Positions 1 through 8,357 of a stretch of DNA of 10,000 nt are shown piece after piece; position 1 is the first letter of the stretch, and every line of letters begins with the position of its first letter. A program made the position numbers and the translations under genes. The notes under the pieces were generated by a model. The model did no database searches, was not told the origin of the DNA, and saw only the letters and a program-made list of their open reading frames with translations. Origin of the DNA: Chromera velia. Taxonomy: Eukaryota > Sar > Chromeraceae. Location: assembly GCA_018398765.1 (NCBI GenBank), contig JAHBMJ010003291.1, positions 30,001 to 40,000 of the forward strand, written 5' to 3'.

Positions 1-1389
1 AACAGACATGTTGGCCTCCCTCACACAGGTGCACCCGACGACCTGACTGACCGCTCGCGCACTGTTCCACTCTCTGGAGGTTCAGGTCGAGGAGAGAGTT
101 CAGCCACTGCACATGCAATATATACAGCGCACGCAAAAGAGTTGGTCGAAGAGACGGAAGGAGTCTCTGACATACAGGACAGCAGGAGGCAGGGAAAAAC
201 TCGACGGTCTGGCCTGCTGTGAGTCTTCTGGAGAAAAACTTTTGGTGGAATGACGCCTTCCCTCCCTTCCTTCGTGCAACTGGTGTTCGACTGAATCCCT
301 CAGGGGGACCCAAAAGTTCCATTGGCATCAAGGAAGCAGGCAGGGAGTCAAGTCTGCTGGCATAGACAGAAGGGAAAGGAATTGACAGAACTGGTGAGGT
401 ACAAGGCGAAGAGGAAAAGGAAAAGAATGTCTGGTTTTGCGTGGAAAGCTTTGGGAAGGAAGAAAGATATCCGGCGTCCTCTTTCTCTTCCCTTCTCTCA
501 GATCGTCTTTCTCTTGCGGCTGTTGGGCTCCCGTGTGTTCCCTTCGGCTCACCATACCACCAGGACAGACTGCAACACACACACGGCACTGTCTGACTGC
601 TCCTTGATAAATGAAAAAATCTTCTTTGCCTGTGTGCTTGCGCTAGCCGTCTCCTTTTTTTCTTTCCGAAAATCGTGGTAAAGGAAAAAGAAGGAATCCC
701 AGCAGCCAGGATCCGACCCTCACCTGCAGCAGTTCCGTTCGGGGCACAAAGAAGGCCCCCTCCATCATCCCAATCGCTTCCGTCATCCTTTCCTCTCCCT
801 CTTTCTGTGCAGTTGAGACTTCAGACTGAAACGCTCAAAGTGCTCTCCTCGAATTCAACACACCGCCACCTTGGACCAGAGAATATTCGGATTTCACCAG
901 TTCGCGAATCGAACACAAAGACAAACGTAATACACGGAGAGTTTTCTTGTAGACTTGAGTGCACAGGAAGGTCTGTGAAGGTTAAAATAAACGATCAAGC
1001 ATCGATCAAGCTTAATTTCTACGCTACAAAACCCTCAGTCACACTTCAAAGTCGGGGTTAATTCGGAAAAGAATCCCTACTGACGCACGCCTAGGGCGCC
1101 ACTGACGCACGCCTAGGGCGCCACTGACGCACGCCTGGGGCGCCACGTACTGACGCACGCCACTGACGCACGCACGAGATCGGCCGTCTCCGATGTGGTC
1201 TGAAGTCAATGGGCGATTCAGCGACGTTTGTATCAACATATTTCGAGGCTAAACGTCGATCTAGCTTGCTCTACCTACACATGGAACAAGCGTCGACATT
1301 TGTTTGCTGTGTGAGAGCTTTCGGTATTCGGTGTGAAGCGCCGTGCTCGAAGTTCTTTCCACGTTCCGCAGAAAGAGGAGACGGCCGGC
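1..1389. other. 5' flank of the LRR gene; no gene supported
   Basis: Short open frames occur on both strands (for example 322-681 and 675-1061), but none shows domain-like composition or a consistent splice pattern. An AT-rich element (caatatatacagc, about 116-128) could be read as TATA-like, but it is far from the start codon and unsupported. Except for the minisatellite at 1079-1173, I see nothing structured. Part of this is probably promoter and 5' UTR, and the far left could include the end of a neighbouring gene. Confidence 0.4.
1079..1173. repeat. 22-bp GC-rich minisatellite
   Basis: Three head-to-tail 22-bp units (1079-1100, 1101-1122, 1123-1144) consist of ACTGACGCACGC followed by CTAGGGCGCC. 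The third differs by one base. After ACGT (1145-1148) come two truncated units, ACTGACGCACGCC (1149-1161) and ACTGACGCACGC (1162-1173). The unit contains palindromic GGCGCC, and CCTAGG in the first two copies. It lies about 220 bp upstream of the predicted start codon. Confidence 0.95.
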
Positions 1390-1524
1390 ATGTCAACGCC
1401 AAACAGAGATGTTCCGGCAGGGGAATCTTTTCATCACGAGTGGCAGGAAACGGACTCACAGACACTCCATGGAAAACCGATGACGGAGAGCGAGGGTGGC
1501 ACTGATGCCGCTCTTTGTGCTCTG
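1390..1524 (+). other. LRR gene exon 1 (start codon)
   Basis: This exon encodes residues 1-45 and ends in phase 0 at a good donor (ctg|gtgaga). The N-terminus is polar and low in hydrophobics until TDAALCAL. A second in-frame ATG at 1480 begins MTESEGGTDAALCAL, which looks more like folded protein, so translation may really start there. An upstream acceptor-like CAG at 1368-1370 leaves open an additional 5' exon. Confidence 0.65.
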
Positions 1525-3690
1525 GTGAGACATTTCTTGGGATCAAGTCGAGCGGTGCGTCCATTCATTCGTTCATGCCACCTTTTCTCTTGAGTTTTTC
1601 AGCTGCCTTTCAACTTGTTTTCTCTTCGGCTTTTCATTCCACCCCTTTCTTCTCTGTCCCTGTTACCTTTTCTTCCTCACAGACCCTCTCCAGCCTCGCA
1701 AAGTACAGGGAATCATTCGGGCTGGCCTGGCTGGTCCTCGTCCTCTTCACCAAGGTCAGTCAGTCAGTATGTGTGTAACCAACCAGAAAACGAACGGGAA
1801 CTCTGAACGGAAATCGAGTCGAGAGGTCGAGCGGACACGAACACACACTGTCGACGCCAAAAACATCTCCCTCCCATCTGCGAAGCCGAATTAAGCAGAT
1901 TGCTGCGTGCAACTTCATTTCCGACCGACGAACTTCACTGCATGCATGCATGGAAGAAGTCTTCCTTTCCTCATGTCCCGCCTCCCCCTCCCCCTCCCCT
2001 CCGCCCCAATGTCGACAATCCGTCTGATCTTGCCCGTACCCCCTGAAGCATTGTGAGAGATTTACGAAAGCCTGCTGACCCTTCCTGTATCCTCTTGATA
2101 GCTTTATCGACTGCTCCTTTGCAGATGCGCAAGATCGGGAAAAACTGTCCCCATCCTCCGCGCAGCATTGACCTTTCCGGTAATTTCCCTGTATGCATTC
2201 ATTTTCATACAGAATTCTATGTATGTATATATGCATGCATGTACGTATGTATGAAAAGAAATGCAAAAACTGTCCCCATCCTCCGCGCAGCATTGACGTT
2301 TCCAGTAATTTCCCATCGCCTTTGTCACATTGTCTTGTGCATGCGTCCTACTGACTTCCTCTCCTGAATTGAATGTGAAGCTTTGAATGTTTCGTTCTCT
2401 CCTCTAACTGGAAAAGTTTGCCCTGCCCGCTGGCTGTCTGAAGTGTGCATGCGGGCAGAGAGAGACGCGTACAGACTCACTCTTCCTCCCTCCCTCCCTC
2501 CTTCCCTCCCTTCCTTCCTTCCTTCCCTTCCTTCTTTCCTTCCTTCCTTCCTTCCTTCCTTCCCTACATTCTTCTTTCCTTCCTTCCTTCCTCCCTCCCT
2601 CCCTTTGTACCTTCCTTCCTTCCTTACATTCTTCTTTCCTTTCTTTCTTCCTGGTTTCTTCCCTCTTTCTCCCCCCTTGGGTCAGTGATTTGTTGGTGTT
2701 TTCTTCTTCTGTTGCCATTTTCCCCTTTCCTTCCTTTTGTTTCTTCCCTCCCTGTCGGTGCATGCAGAAGCGAGCGGTCTCTCTCCAAAGAAGATGTTTT
2801 GGCTCCTCCTCAACTTTCTTCCTCCCTCTGTCGAGGAATTGAAACTCGGTGCGTGCGTGGGTGGGCGGGTGGGCCCTTCTCCCTCCCCTTCTTTCTTTTT
2901 TGCGTCTGTCTGCGTCTGTGTCTGTGTCTGCGTCTGTTTCTGTCTGCTGATTATTGCACCTCGGTTTCTCGACATTTATCTCTCTGCATGCCCCTTGTTT
3001 CTTTCCTTCCTCTTTCTCTTTCTCTGTCTGTGTTGGTCTGTCCTTCGGCTGCATGCATGGTGAATTGTCACCTGTGTGAGCCCAGTGCATTCGGTCTGTG
3101 AGGGGTTCGGGTCAAGGGGTGCCGCCGTTTTTATATTTTTTTTTCTGCCTTCCTCTTGCGTGTCAGTCTGGATTTATGCTTTTTCACTCTTGCTTCTCTC
3201 TCTCGCTATCTGTCTGTCAGTTTCTTCTTTCTGCACAATTGAAAATAATATGCCCACAGTCGCGTCTTGTGCCTTTTTCTTTCCTTTCTGAATGTTCTTT
3301 CTGTGCAGACGATGGTGCGATGAAGGGACCGGCACTTGCCCTCTTCCTTTCCTTTCTGGAGGAAAATTTGCAGCGAGAGAAGAAGGGGAGACAACGGATC
3401 TTCAAGAGCTTCATCTTCGCAGGTAAGTGAGGGGGGAGGGGGGGGGTCAGAGAGGATCTGCGGTTCGTTGGTTGTGTGACGGCACTGCGTGTGAAAAACT
3501 TCATGGAGCTCGGTCCATCTGTGCATGGGTCGGGTCTTTCTGCATTCCCCCCTGCTTCTGTTTCTGTTCTTCCTCGACCGCTGTCTCTCTCTCTTCTTTC
3601 TGTCGATTGCTTTTCAACTTGATCCTGGATGGACATTTTGGAGTGTTTTTTTTTTTTCATCGTTCTAATCGTTCCATTAACTGCAACCTT

Positions 3691-3745
<55 letters not shown>

Positions 3746-6733
3746 GTGTGTGTGTGTGTGTTCTTATGATCGATCGATCGAGCAGAAGATTTCCTCGATG
3801 CTGGCGTGTCCCACAAGATCTTTCCTCTGCTGCTTCCCTCCCTGGAATCTCTTTCTTTGAGGGGTACGTTAGAGGGCTCCTCGTGATTTGTTTCTGCATT
3901 ATGTCAACTTGTTTGTTTTCGTTTTTTGTTCGAAAGAGAAACTTGGAAGGAGCTCAATTGGGTGCCCGGACTGGATTTGTTTCTGATGATGCTCGATGCT
4001 CGGGCTGAGATTGGTTGGTCTCGTGTTTGCACGTTGACAGGAGACATGATCGAATAGTGAAGATTCGCAGGGACATCACCAGACGGCATACTTTCCCTGA
4101 GGTAAACAACGGGAACACAAAAAGAGCAAATGGTTGGAGGTCTCCTACGAGTGAGTAAAAAAAAAAAAAAAAAAAGAAGGAGAAAGAAAGAACAGACAAA
4201 TTCCAAGAGACCGACCAGCCGGTATCCTCCCATCGTCGTTTGCTTCGATCGAGACAAGCAAAGTGGACACGCGACCAGCGGACTGCTTGTCCTCACGTCT
4301 TCTTTGTGTTCGTCGTTGCATGAGCTCGGGGGATGCTTTCTGCATGACTGCTTGCTGCTCTGCTCGGGTTTCCCCAAATTCTTCTTTCTCTCTTGCGAGT
4401 GTACCTACCCACAGGCTGAGTGCCCTTTTGTTTGTTTCTGTGATTACTCAACTCTACTCCCTAGCTCCCTGCCTGCAGGTAACCACCTGCGCACTGGGGG
4501 ATGCATCGCCCTTGCAGATGCCATCCTGGCAGGGAAAGCGGACTGCCTCCGCACTCTTGACCTCGGAAGCACAGAGCCGACAACGAAGGGGATGAAGAGG
4601 CTGTTCGAAGCAATAAAGGAGAGACCTCTGAACTTCCTTCAGACACTCGCGCTCTCGGGTGTGTGCCTCTCTGTATCGGGACGGTTTCAGGTCCTGGTCG
4701 GCGTGTTGTCTCGTGCCGCTCTTTCCCACCTCCGCAGCCTCCTGCTGAGATCCTGCGGTCTTTGCAACAGGGAGCTCAGCGAGCTCGCTGAAGTTCTCGG
4801 AAAGGGGGAGCTTCCGCTTTTGGAGACGCTAGATTTGGAGGGAAATTCAAATTTTGGAATTTTTGACTCTGGGTGGCTCACCTCCTTTGCAGAATGCCTC
4901 TGCTCGGGAAAAATTCCTCGACTGAAAACTCTGAATCTGCCCGAGTTTGGAAACAGGCTGTTTCCCAACCCTGTGACTGCCTTTCTGACTGTACTCAAAT
5001 CCCCCGAGTGCCCTTTGGAAAGTTCGCATTTCGCTCTTCGTGTCGAGAACGACGAAGTTGTCAGTGCACTCGCAACTGGTTCTTTTCCCAACATTCGCAG
5101 TCTGTCTCTCTCCGTCTCCGTAAGTCGTGCAGCTATGCGTGCACTGTTTTCGGGGTGTTTCCCGAATCTGCACACGTTGCAACTTCACCTCCGCACCGAT
5201 ACAGACGATCCTGCCGCCCTGGCATCCCTGTTTTTTTCCGGTCAGTTTCCAAAATTGCGCACTCTCAGCCTTCATGCAGAAGGCTGGAGGGCCCTCGGGG
5301 CATTCCTTACAGCCCTCATGGACGCGCCTGCAGAGCCGCAATTTGAAGCGCTTTGTTTGAAAAGACGTGGAGCTAGAACGTCCCGGGTAGAGCACGGGGA
5401 GGTGCTGAGGTTGTTGGGGGGTGCGATTCGCAGGGGGCGTTTGGGGAGCCTCCATGATTTGGAGTTGTACGCATCCAGACACGAGATGGATGTAGATGTA
5501 GAAAGCAAAAGGGAGCTCTTTCAAGCAATTAGCGGTACGAAGCTCCGCAGTCTGTCTAGGCTGAAGATTCAGTTCCCCTTAGAGGATGCAGAGATGATTT
5601 TGCTAGCAGAAGCGGTACGGAGGGGGAATTTGTGCGGGCTTGAGTGTCTTGACCTGGGCCATTCGCGGCACGGTTTTGGCATCGGCAAGGTCGGGATGGA
5701 AGCTCTCATGGGTGCGATTGCAGAGAGTGACGTCGGTTTGCCGTTTCTTGAGAATTTGAATATGTCCAACACATTTGCAGGAGAGGGGGGAGGGTCGCTC
5801 GGGAGGGTGTTGATGAGTGAGAAGGTTCCTCGTCTGTCGGTGATTGATTTGCAGAGGTCGGGTCTGACAGATGAGGCGATGGGAGGATTGGGGGAAGCTG
5901 TGAGGAGTGGTGCAATGAGGAAGGTGAGTTCTCTGAAGCTCTCCTCTGATCGGGTCAGTCCGGAGGGATGGCATGAGTTCATCTCAGCCTTCGTTCGGAG
6001 TCACCACAATCTCCCATCAATCGACGTGGAGTGGTTCTATTGGCTGAACCCCGACCGAAGCAGAACAGAATTGATTTTTGAAGCCCTCTCTTTGGGAAAA
6101 TTCCCAGCAGAATCGAGCTTGTGTTCCATGGAGTACCATCAAAATAAAATTGGACCTTTAGTCCTTGATGAAAAGGGGGTGGAGGTTCTGAGTGACCGTG
6201 TGAGGAGAGGCAAAGAATCTTGGAGCAGATTTAGACTCTCAGATGGTGTGGAGGGGGGCGTCAACGTTGACTCACTCATTATCGCCATTGCTGAGAGTGA
6301 ACTGGGCCTGCCGCCTGATGTCGAAACCCTCGATTTGAAGGGCGGGCGGGTGGGTTTGGAGGCCCTGAGAGTGCTTGCTGAGACTCGGGGAGGGCATCTG
6401 GGGAAGCTCCCGGATTTGCGTCACCTCTCTTTGTCTGACTGCGAAATTGACAATGAGAAATTGACCGAGCTAGCAAAGGTCTTTTCAAGGCACAAGTTGC
6501 CAAACTTGCAAAGCCTGGATCTCTCGAAGAACAGAATCAGCACCAAAGGGGTTTCAAAGTTCATCGACTCTCTCTCTCGCAAGGCTTTCCCAAAGCTCTC
6601 AGCTATTCAGTTCGGAGAGCAGATGGGGTTTGAGGGAGAAGAAGGGAGACGGGGTTTCAGTGCAACTCTTGGGGCCCTGCAGTGCTTAGCTCGGTGTAAG
6701 GGGAAGCTGTTGCGTGTCTCTCTGCAAAATTGA
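1390..6733 (+). CDS. RNI-type leucine-rich-repeat protein, seven exons, complete
   Basis: The spliced product is 929 residues, from exons 1390-1524, 1683-1754, 2125-2179, 2768-2848, 3309-3422, 3786-3863 and 4479-6733. Every intron is GT-AG, acceptors resemble YGCAG, and phases run 0, 0, 1, 1, 1, 1, so the frame is open throughout. About 25 LRR cores of the form LxxLxLxxNxL can be read from about residue 80 to the C-terminus, with a helical half like GxxxLAxAI. Examples are LESLSLRGNHL (about 172-182), LRTLDLGS (about 202-209) and LQSLDLSKNRI (about 855-865). This is the ribonuclease-inhibitor/RanGAP type of LRR, which forms a curved protein-binding scaffold. I see no signal peptide, kinase, NACHT or F-box. 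A short hydrophobic stretch in exon 2 (LAWLVLVLF) is more likely a buried helix than a membrane anchor. ATG 1390 is the first in-frame ATG after an in-frame TGA at 1312; ATG 1480 is an alternative. The partner and process are unknown. Exons 4-7 are very secure; exons 1-3 are slightly less so. Confidence 0.85.
1683..1754 (+). other. LRR gene exon 2
   Basis: The exon is 72 nt, phase 0 in and phase 0 out, and encodes TLSSLAKYRESFGLAWLVLV plus LFTK. It is preceded by ttcctcacag and followed by gtcagt. This frame gives an amphipathic, helix-like sequence. The exon is also open in a phase-1 frame (PLQPRKVQG...), but that reading looks random and would not join exon 1 or exon 3. Confidence 0.7.
2125..2179 (+). 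other. LRR gene exon 3
   Basis: The exon is 55 nt, phase 0 in and phase 1 out. It encodes MRKIGKNCPHPPRSIDLS, and its last base starts a Glu codon completed by exon 4. Joining exons 3 and 4 creates an LRR-like core (PRSIDLSEASGLS), which supports the junction. The acceptor is cctttgcag and the donor is gtaatt. Most of the exon plus its donor is duplicated 125 bp downstream. Confidence 0.7.
2140..2189 (+). repeat. Exon 3 duplication, copy A (functional)
   Basis: This 50-bp segment spans the 3' 40 bases of exon 3, its donor site and the first intronic bases. It matches 2265-2314 at 48 of 50 positions. Confidence 0.95.
2217..2255. repeat. GTAT/GCAT simple repeat
   Basis: A run of GTAT, TATA and GCAT words separates the two copies of the exon 3 segment. 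Similar GCATGCAT words recur at about 1940, 3051 and 9333. Confidence 0.7.
2265..2314 (+). repeat. Exon 3 duplication, copy B (in intron 3)
   Basis: A second copy lying 125 bp downstream. The two differences are C to G (Leu to Val in the encoded IDLS) and G to A at the last exon base. The donor GT is kept (cca|gtaatt). An AG at 2257-2258 would give a 46-nt exon with the same phases as exon 3 (0 in, 1 out), but it lacks a pyrimidine tract. It is probably a dead duplicate or a rarely used alternative exon. Confidence 0.9.
2481..2676. repeat. CCTT/CCCT polypyrimidine tract in intron 3
   Basis: Nearly 200 bases almost wholly of C and T on the sense strand, mostly CCTT and CCCT units. A higher-order repeat is visible: tacattcttctttcct occurs at 2565-2580 and again at 2625-2640, exactly 60 bp apart. 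The long open frames on both strands here (Pro/Ser/Phe/Leu one way, Lys/Arg/Glu/Gly the other) are translations of this repeat, not genes. Tracts like this can form triplex DNA. Confidence 0.95.
2768..2848 (+). other. LRR gene exon 4
   Basis: An 81-nt symmetric phase-1 exon between gcatgcag and gtgcgt. It encodes ASGLSPKKMFWLLLNFLPPS followed by VEELKL. Joined to exon 5, it forms an LRR core reading VEELKLDDGAMKGPAL. Confidence 0.85.
3309..3422 (+). other. LRR gene exon 5
   Basis: A 114-nt symmetric phase-1 exon between ctgtgcag and a consensus donor gtaagt. It encodes a helical segment ALALFLSFLEENLQREKKG followed by a strand-like IFKSFIFA, which is the helix-to-next-strand portion of an LRR. 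Confidence 0.88.
3689..3761. repeat. Compound TC/TG microsatellite in intron 5
   Basis: About ten TC units pass directly into a long TG run, broken once by TATGTATG near 3737-3744. It lies within the intron just before exon 6. Confidence 0.97.
3767..3782. repeat. GATC run abutting the exon 6 acceptor
   Basis: Four GATC-type units lie immediately before the CAG acceptor at 3783-3785. They displace the usual pyrimidine tract; the nearest pyrimidine-rich stretch is the TC run about 75 bp upstream. Confidence 0.85.
3786..3863 (+). other. LRR gene exon 6
   Basis: A 78-nt symmetric phase-1 exon encoding DFLDAGVSHKIFPLLLPS then LESLSLR. The join to exon 7 splits the Gly codon of the core LESLSLRGNHL, a textbook RNI-type repeat, which fixes both splice sites. 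The donor is gtacgt. The acceptor CAG sits directly after a GATC run rather than a pyrimidine tract. Confidence 0.88.
4157..4175. repeat. 19-base poly-A in intron 6
   Basis: A homopolymer of 19 A residues inside intron 6, followed by an A/G-rich stretch. It produces the artefactual Lys/Arg-rich N-terminus if the intron is read through. Confidence 0.95.
4479..6733 (+). other. LRR gene exon 7 (terminal, uninterrupted)
   Basis: A 2255-nt last exon encoding residues 179-929 and about 20 consecutive LRRs, ending in TGA at 6731-6733. The acceptor is gcctgcag. The frame stays open upstream to about 4130, but that extension would translate a 19-base poly-A as a Lys/Arg run and would skip the clear join to exon 6, so it is read as intron. 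Repeats in the middle (about 5000-5600 and 6000-6300) are more degenerate than those at either end. Confidence 0.92.
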
Positions 6734-6964
6734 TTGATCGATCCGGCAGCTAGGCGGGGGTGCACTGCATGGTGCAGCCCTGCTCTTCATCTTTGTCTAT
6801 TCCGTTTTCCCTCTATGTTCTCTTTCTGGGCACATTTGGGTGCGTTTTGCTCATGATCACTGGCATGAAGCCTGAGATTTGTACATGTAAGTTGTAACAT
6901 GTAAGACTTCCGTAAATATTTCAGTGACACTATCTAGGACACTATCTGAGTCATTGCCACTCAT

Positions 6965-7011
6965 TGGCTAGGTCCTCAGGCTAGGCTCTAGGCTAGGCCT
7001 AGGGCTAGGCT
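6965..7011. repeat. GGCTAGGCT-rich short repeat
   Basis: The word ggctagg recurs five times in 47 bases (variants ggctaggtc, ggctaggctc, ggctaggcc, ggctaggctg) in the 3' flank of the LRR gene. Confidence 0.75.
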
Positions 7012-7226
7012 GGGTCATTTGTTTGTTGAGGTCTAATCCAGAGTCCAAACAACCGAAACTATGCAGATAGGGAAAATTTAGTCCATATGATTGAACAAAT
7101 TCAAATTTAAACTTTTTGCAGAAACTTTTGGAATAGCATAGCATAGCATTGATATTCCGGATTTTGCCTGCGGTCTACTGCCAGAGGTTTTGTCGCAGTA
7201 CAAATTGTATACTTAGTCGTAAAGTA

Positions 7227-7357
7227 ATACTACACTACTGTGATATTCACGGTGGTAATCATATATGTGCAGGATTAGGATTATGTTGTGTTCTACTATG
7301 ATGTTGTAGGGCGCTATAAGGTGCGTCTCACATCGTCCTACACAGTAGTTTTAGTAT
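7227..7357. repeat. Imperfect inverted repeat, possible MITE remnant
   Basis: ATACTACACTACTGTG (7227-7242) pairs with CACAGTAGTTTTAGTAT (7341-7357) with one mismatch and one indel, enclosing about 98 bp. I found no convincing flanking duplication, so a decayed transposon or a chance palindrome are both possible. Confidence 0.4.
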
Positions 7358-8116
7358 ATGCCCCGGTCAGGCATCCCGCATCCGCACATATGACATCACA
7401 GCGGAACACAACAGGTTAAGAATATATCTATAAGAATATATAGTATATCATCATCATCATATATGTACAGTCTAGTATACAGTAAGTGTATCTGCGTCTC
7501 TCATGCAAAAGTGTGCAAGCTCAGAAGTTGAGCAGTTCAAAAACAAAGGAAAGTAATTATGACACTCTCTTTAGTCTAGTTTAGTCATCTCTTTACTAGA
7601 TTTTCCTATCAAAACAACAGTCTGTCTGATGCTAAACGCTAAACGCCTGATACAGACTGATGCCGATGGTCATTATCATTAATTAATTAATCGGTCTATA
7701 TATAGATCATCATGTAATGCATGAGTTTAGGAGAATGTTTTATTACCCCTTTAATTATCAAACATTAATTCGATCATGCGTATGTGCGCAGAGAGAGAAA
7801 GAGAGTGCGCTTCATTCATACTATCTCAGAGAATTCAATGAGCCGAGGCAGCTAGAGCACGGACCCGAAGTAAACTCATTTGATCGAATTGAATGGATGC
7901 GTTGAATTGAGTAATTGCATTTGCGTTTATGGACTTTCATTGAAAGTCTGGAGATCGATCGAGAGGGGAAGAAAGAACAAAATGAAGAAAACAGACTGTT
8001 GGTGCGAGAAGAATAAAGATTTTTTCTCGGGTGGGTTTGTACAATGAGGAACCTGTCTGAATGTCTGGCCGGAGGAACTTAATGATGCACATGGTCCGCT
8101 GTCTTTTTCTGAACAT

Positions 8117-8124
8117 GTCTGAGG
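8117..8124. repeat. Left target-site duplication GTCTGAGG
   Basis: Identical to 8350-8357 and directly abutting the left inverted repeat. Confidence 0.8.
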
Positions 8125-8349
8125 CGCGGCCCATCCAATCTAGAAAATTTAGTAAGGGGTCTTCAGCTTGGGAATATTTGGTATTGAACACTAGAGAAAA
8201 TCAGCCTTCGATGCGTTAAATGTTTTGATTTTAGCAGTGTTTTCTGCCTTGTTTAAACCTTTGTGGGAAAGTTTGGCAAGGGAGGGGCAAAAAAGGGAAA
8301 ATTTGGCAGGGGTCTTAGGTACCAAAAATTCCCGAGTGGATGGGCCGCG
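8125..8349. mobile_element. 225-bp MITE-like DNA transposon with 8-bp TSD
   Basis: The ends are inverted repeats. CGCGGCCCATCC (8125-8136) is matched exactly by GGATGGGCCGCG (8338-8349), and similarity extends to 24 of 30 bases inward. The element is flanked directly by a perfect 8-bp duplication, GTCTGAGG, at 8117-8124 and 8350-8357. It has no transposase and is non-autonomous. An 8-bp duplication is typical of hAT elements and also occurs in P, Merlin and Zisupton. The ends do not begin with the usual hAT CAGxG, so the superfamily is open. Inside, a degenerate 18-bp direct repeat (8265-8282 and 8295-8312, 16 of 18 identical) lies near the right end. Confidence 0.8.
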
Positions 8350-8357
8350 GTCTGAGG
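8350..8357. repeat. Right target-site duplication GTCTGAGG
   Basis: Identical to 8117-8124 and directly abutting the right inverted repeat. Confidence 0.8.

Larger units (their letters stand above)
6734..8116. other. AT-rich 3' flank; no gene supported
   Basis: Base composition changes soon after the stop codon, from near-even to AT-rich. It holds short simple repeats: gacactatct twice (6926-6935, 6938-6947), a ctaggct-rich patch (6965-7011), three atagc units (about 7133-7149) and atcatcatc (about 7447). Open frames at 7717-7905 (+) and 7937-8191 (-) lack recognisable motifs. No convincing polyadenylation signal was identified for the LRR gene. Confidence 0.5.

Noticed and set aside
322-1061. 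Plus-strand open frames of 119 and 128 codons
   Set aside because: Their composition is low-complexity or basic and random-looking, no domain is visible, and no splice sites join them to the LRR gene.
1079-1173. CRISPR-like array
   Set aside because: The units are directly abutting with no spacers and the context is eukaryotic, so it is a minisatellite.
1683-1754. Phase-1 reading of exon 2 (PLQPRKVQG...)
   Set aside because: It is open, but it would not match the phase-0 donor at 1524 or the frame of exon 3; the phase-0 reading gives a more protein-like helix.
2404-3090. 228-codon minus-strand frame rich in Lys, Arg, Glu and Gly
   Set aside because: It is the complement of the intronic CCTT repeat and covers the true exon 4 on the other strand.
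3217-3899. Minus-strand frames with Thr-His repeats
   Set aside because: They are translations of the TG/TC microsatellite in intron 5.
4130-4478. Upstream part of the 867-codon open frame taken as the start of a single-exon LRR gene
   Set aside because: It would translate a 19-base poly-A and intronic sequence. An acceptor at 4478 joins exon 6 and completes the LRR core LESLSLRGNHL, and three further phase-matched LRR exons lie upstream.
7937-8191. 84-codon minus-strand frame
   Set aside because: Its start lies inside the 225-bp MITE and the frame crosses the transposon boundary, with no recognisable motif. It could contain decayed coding sequence, but I cannot support a gene.
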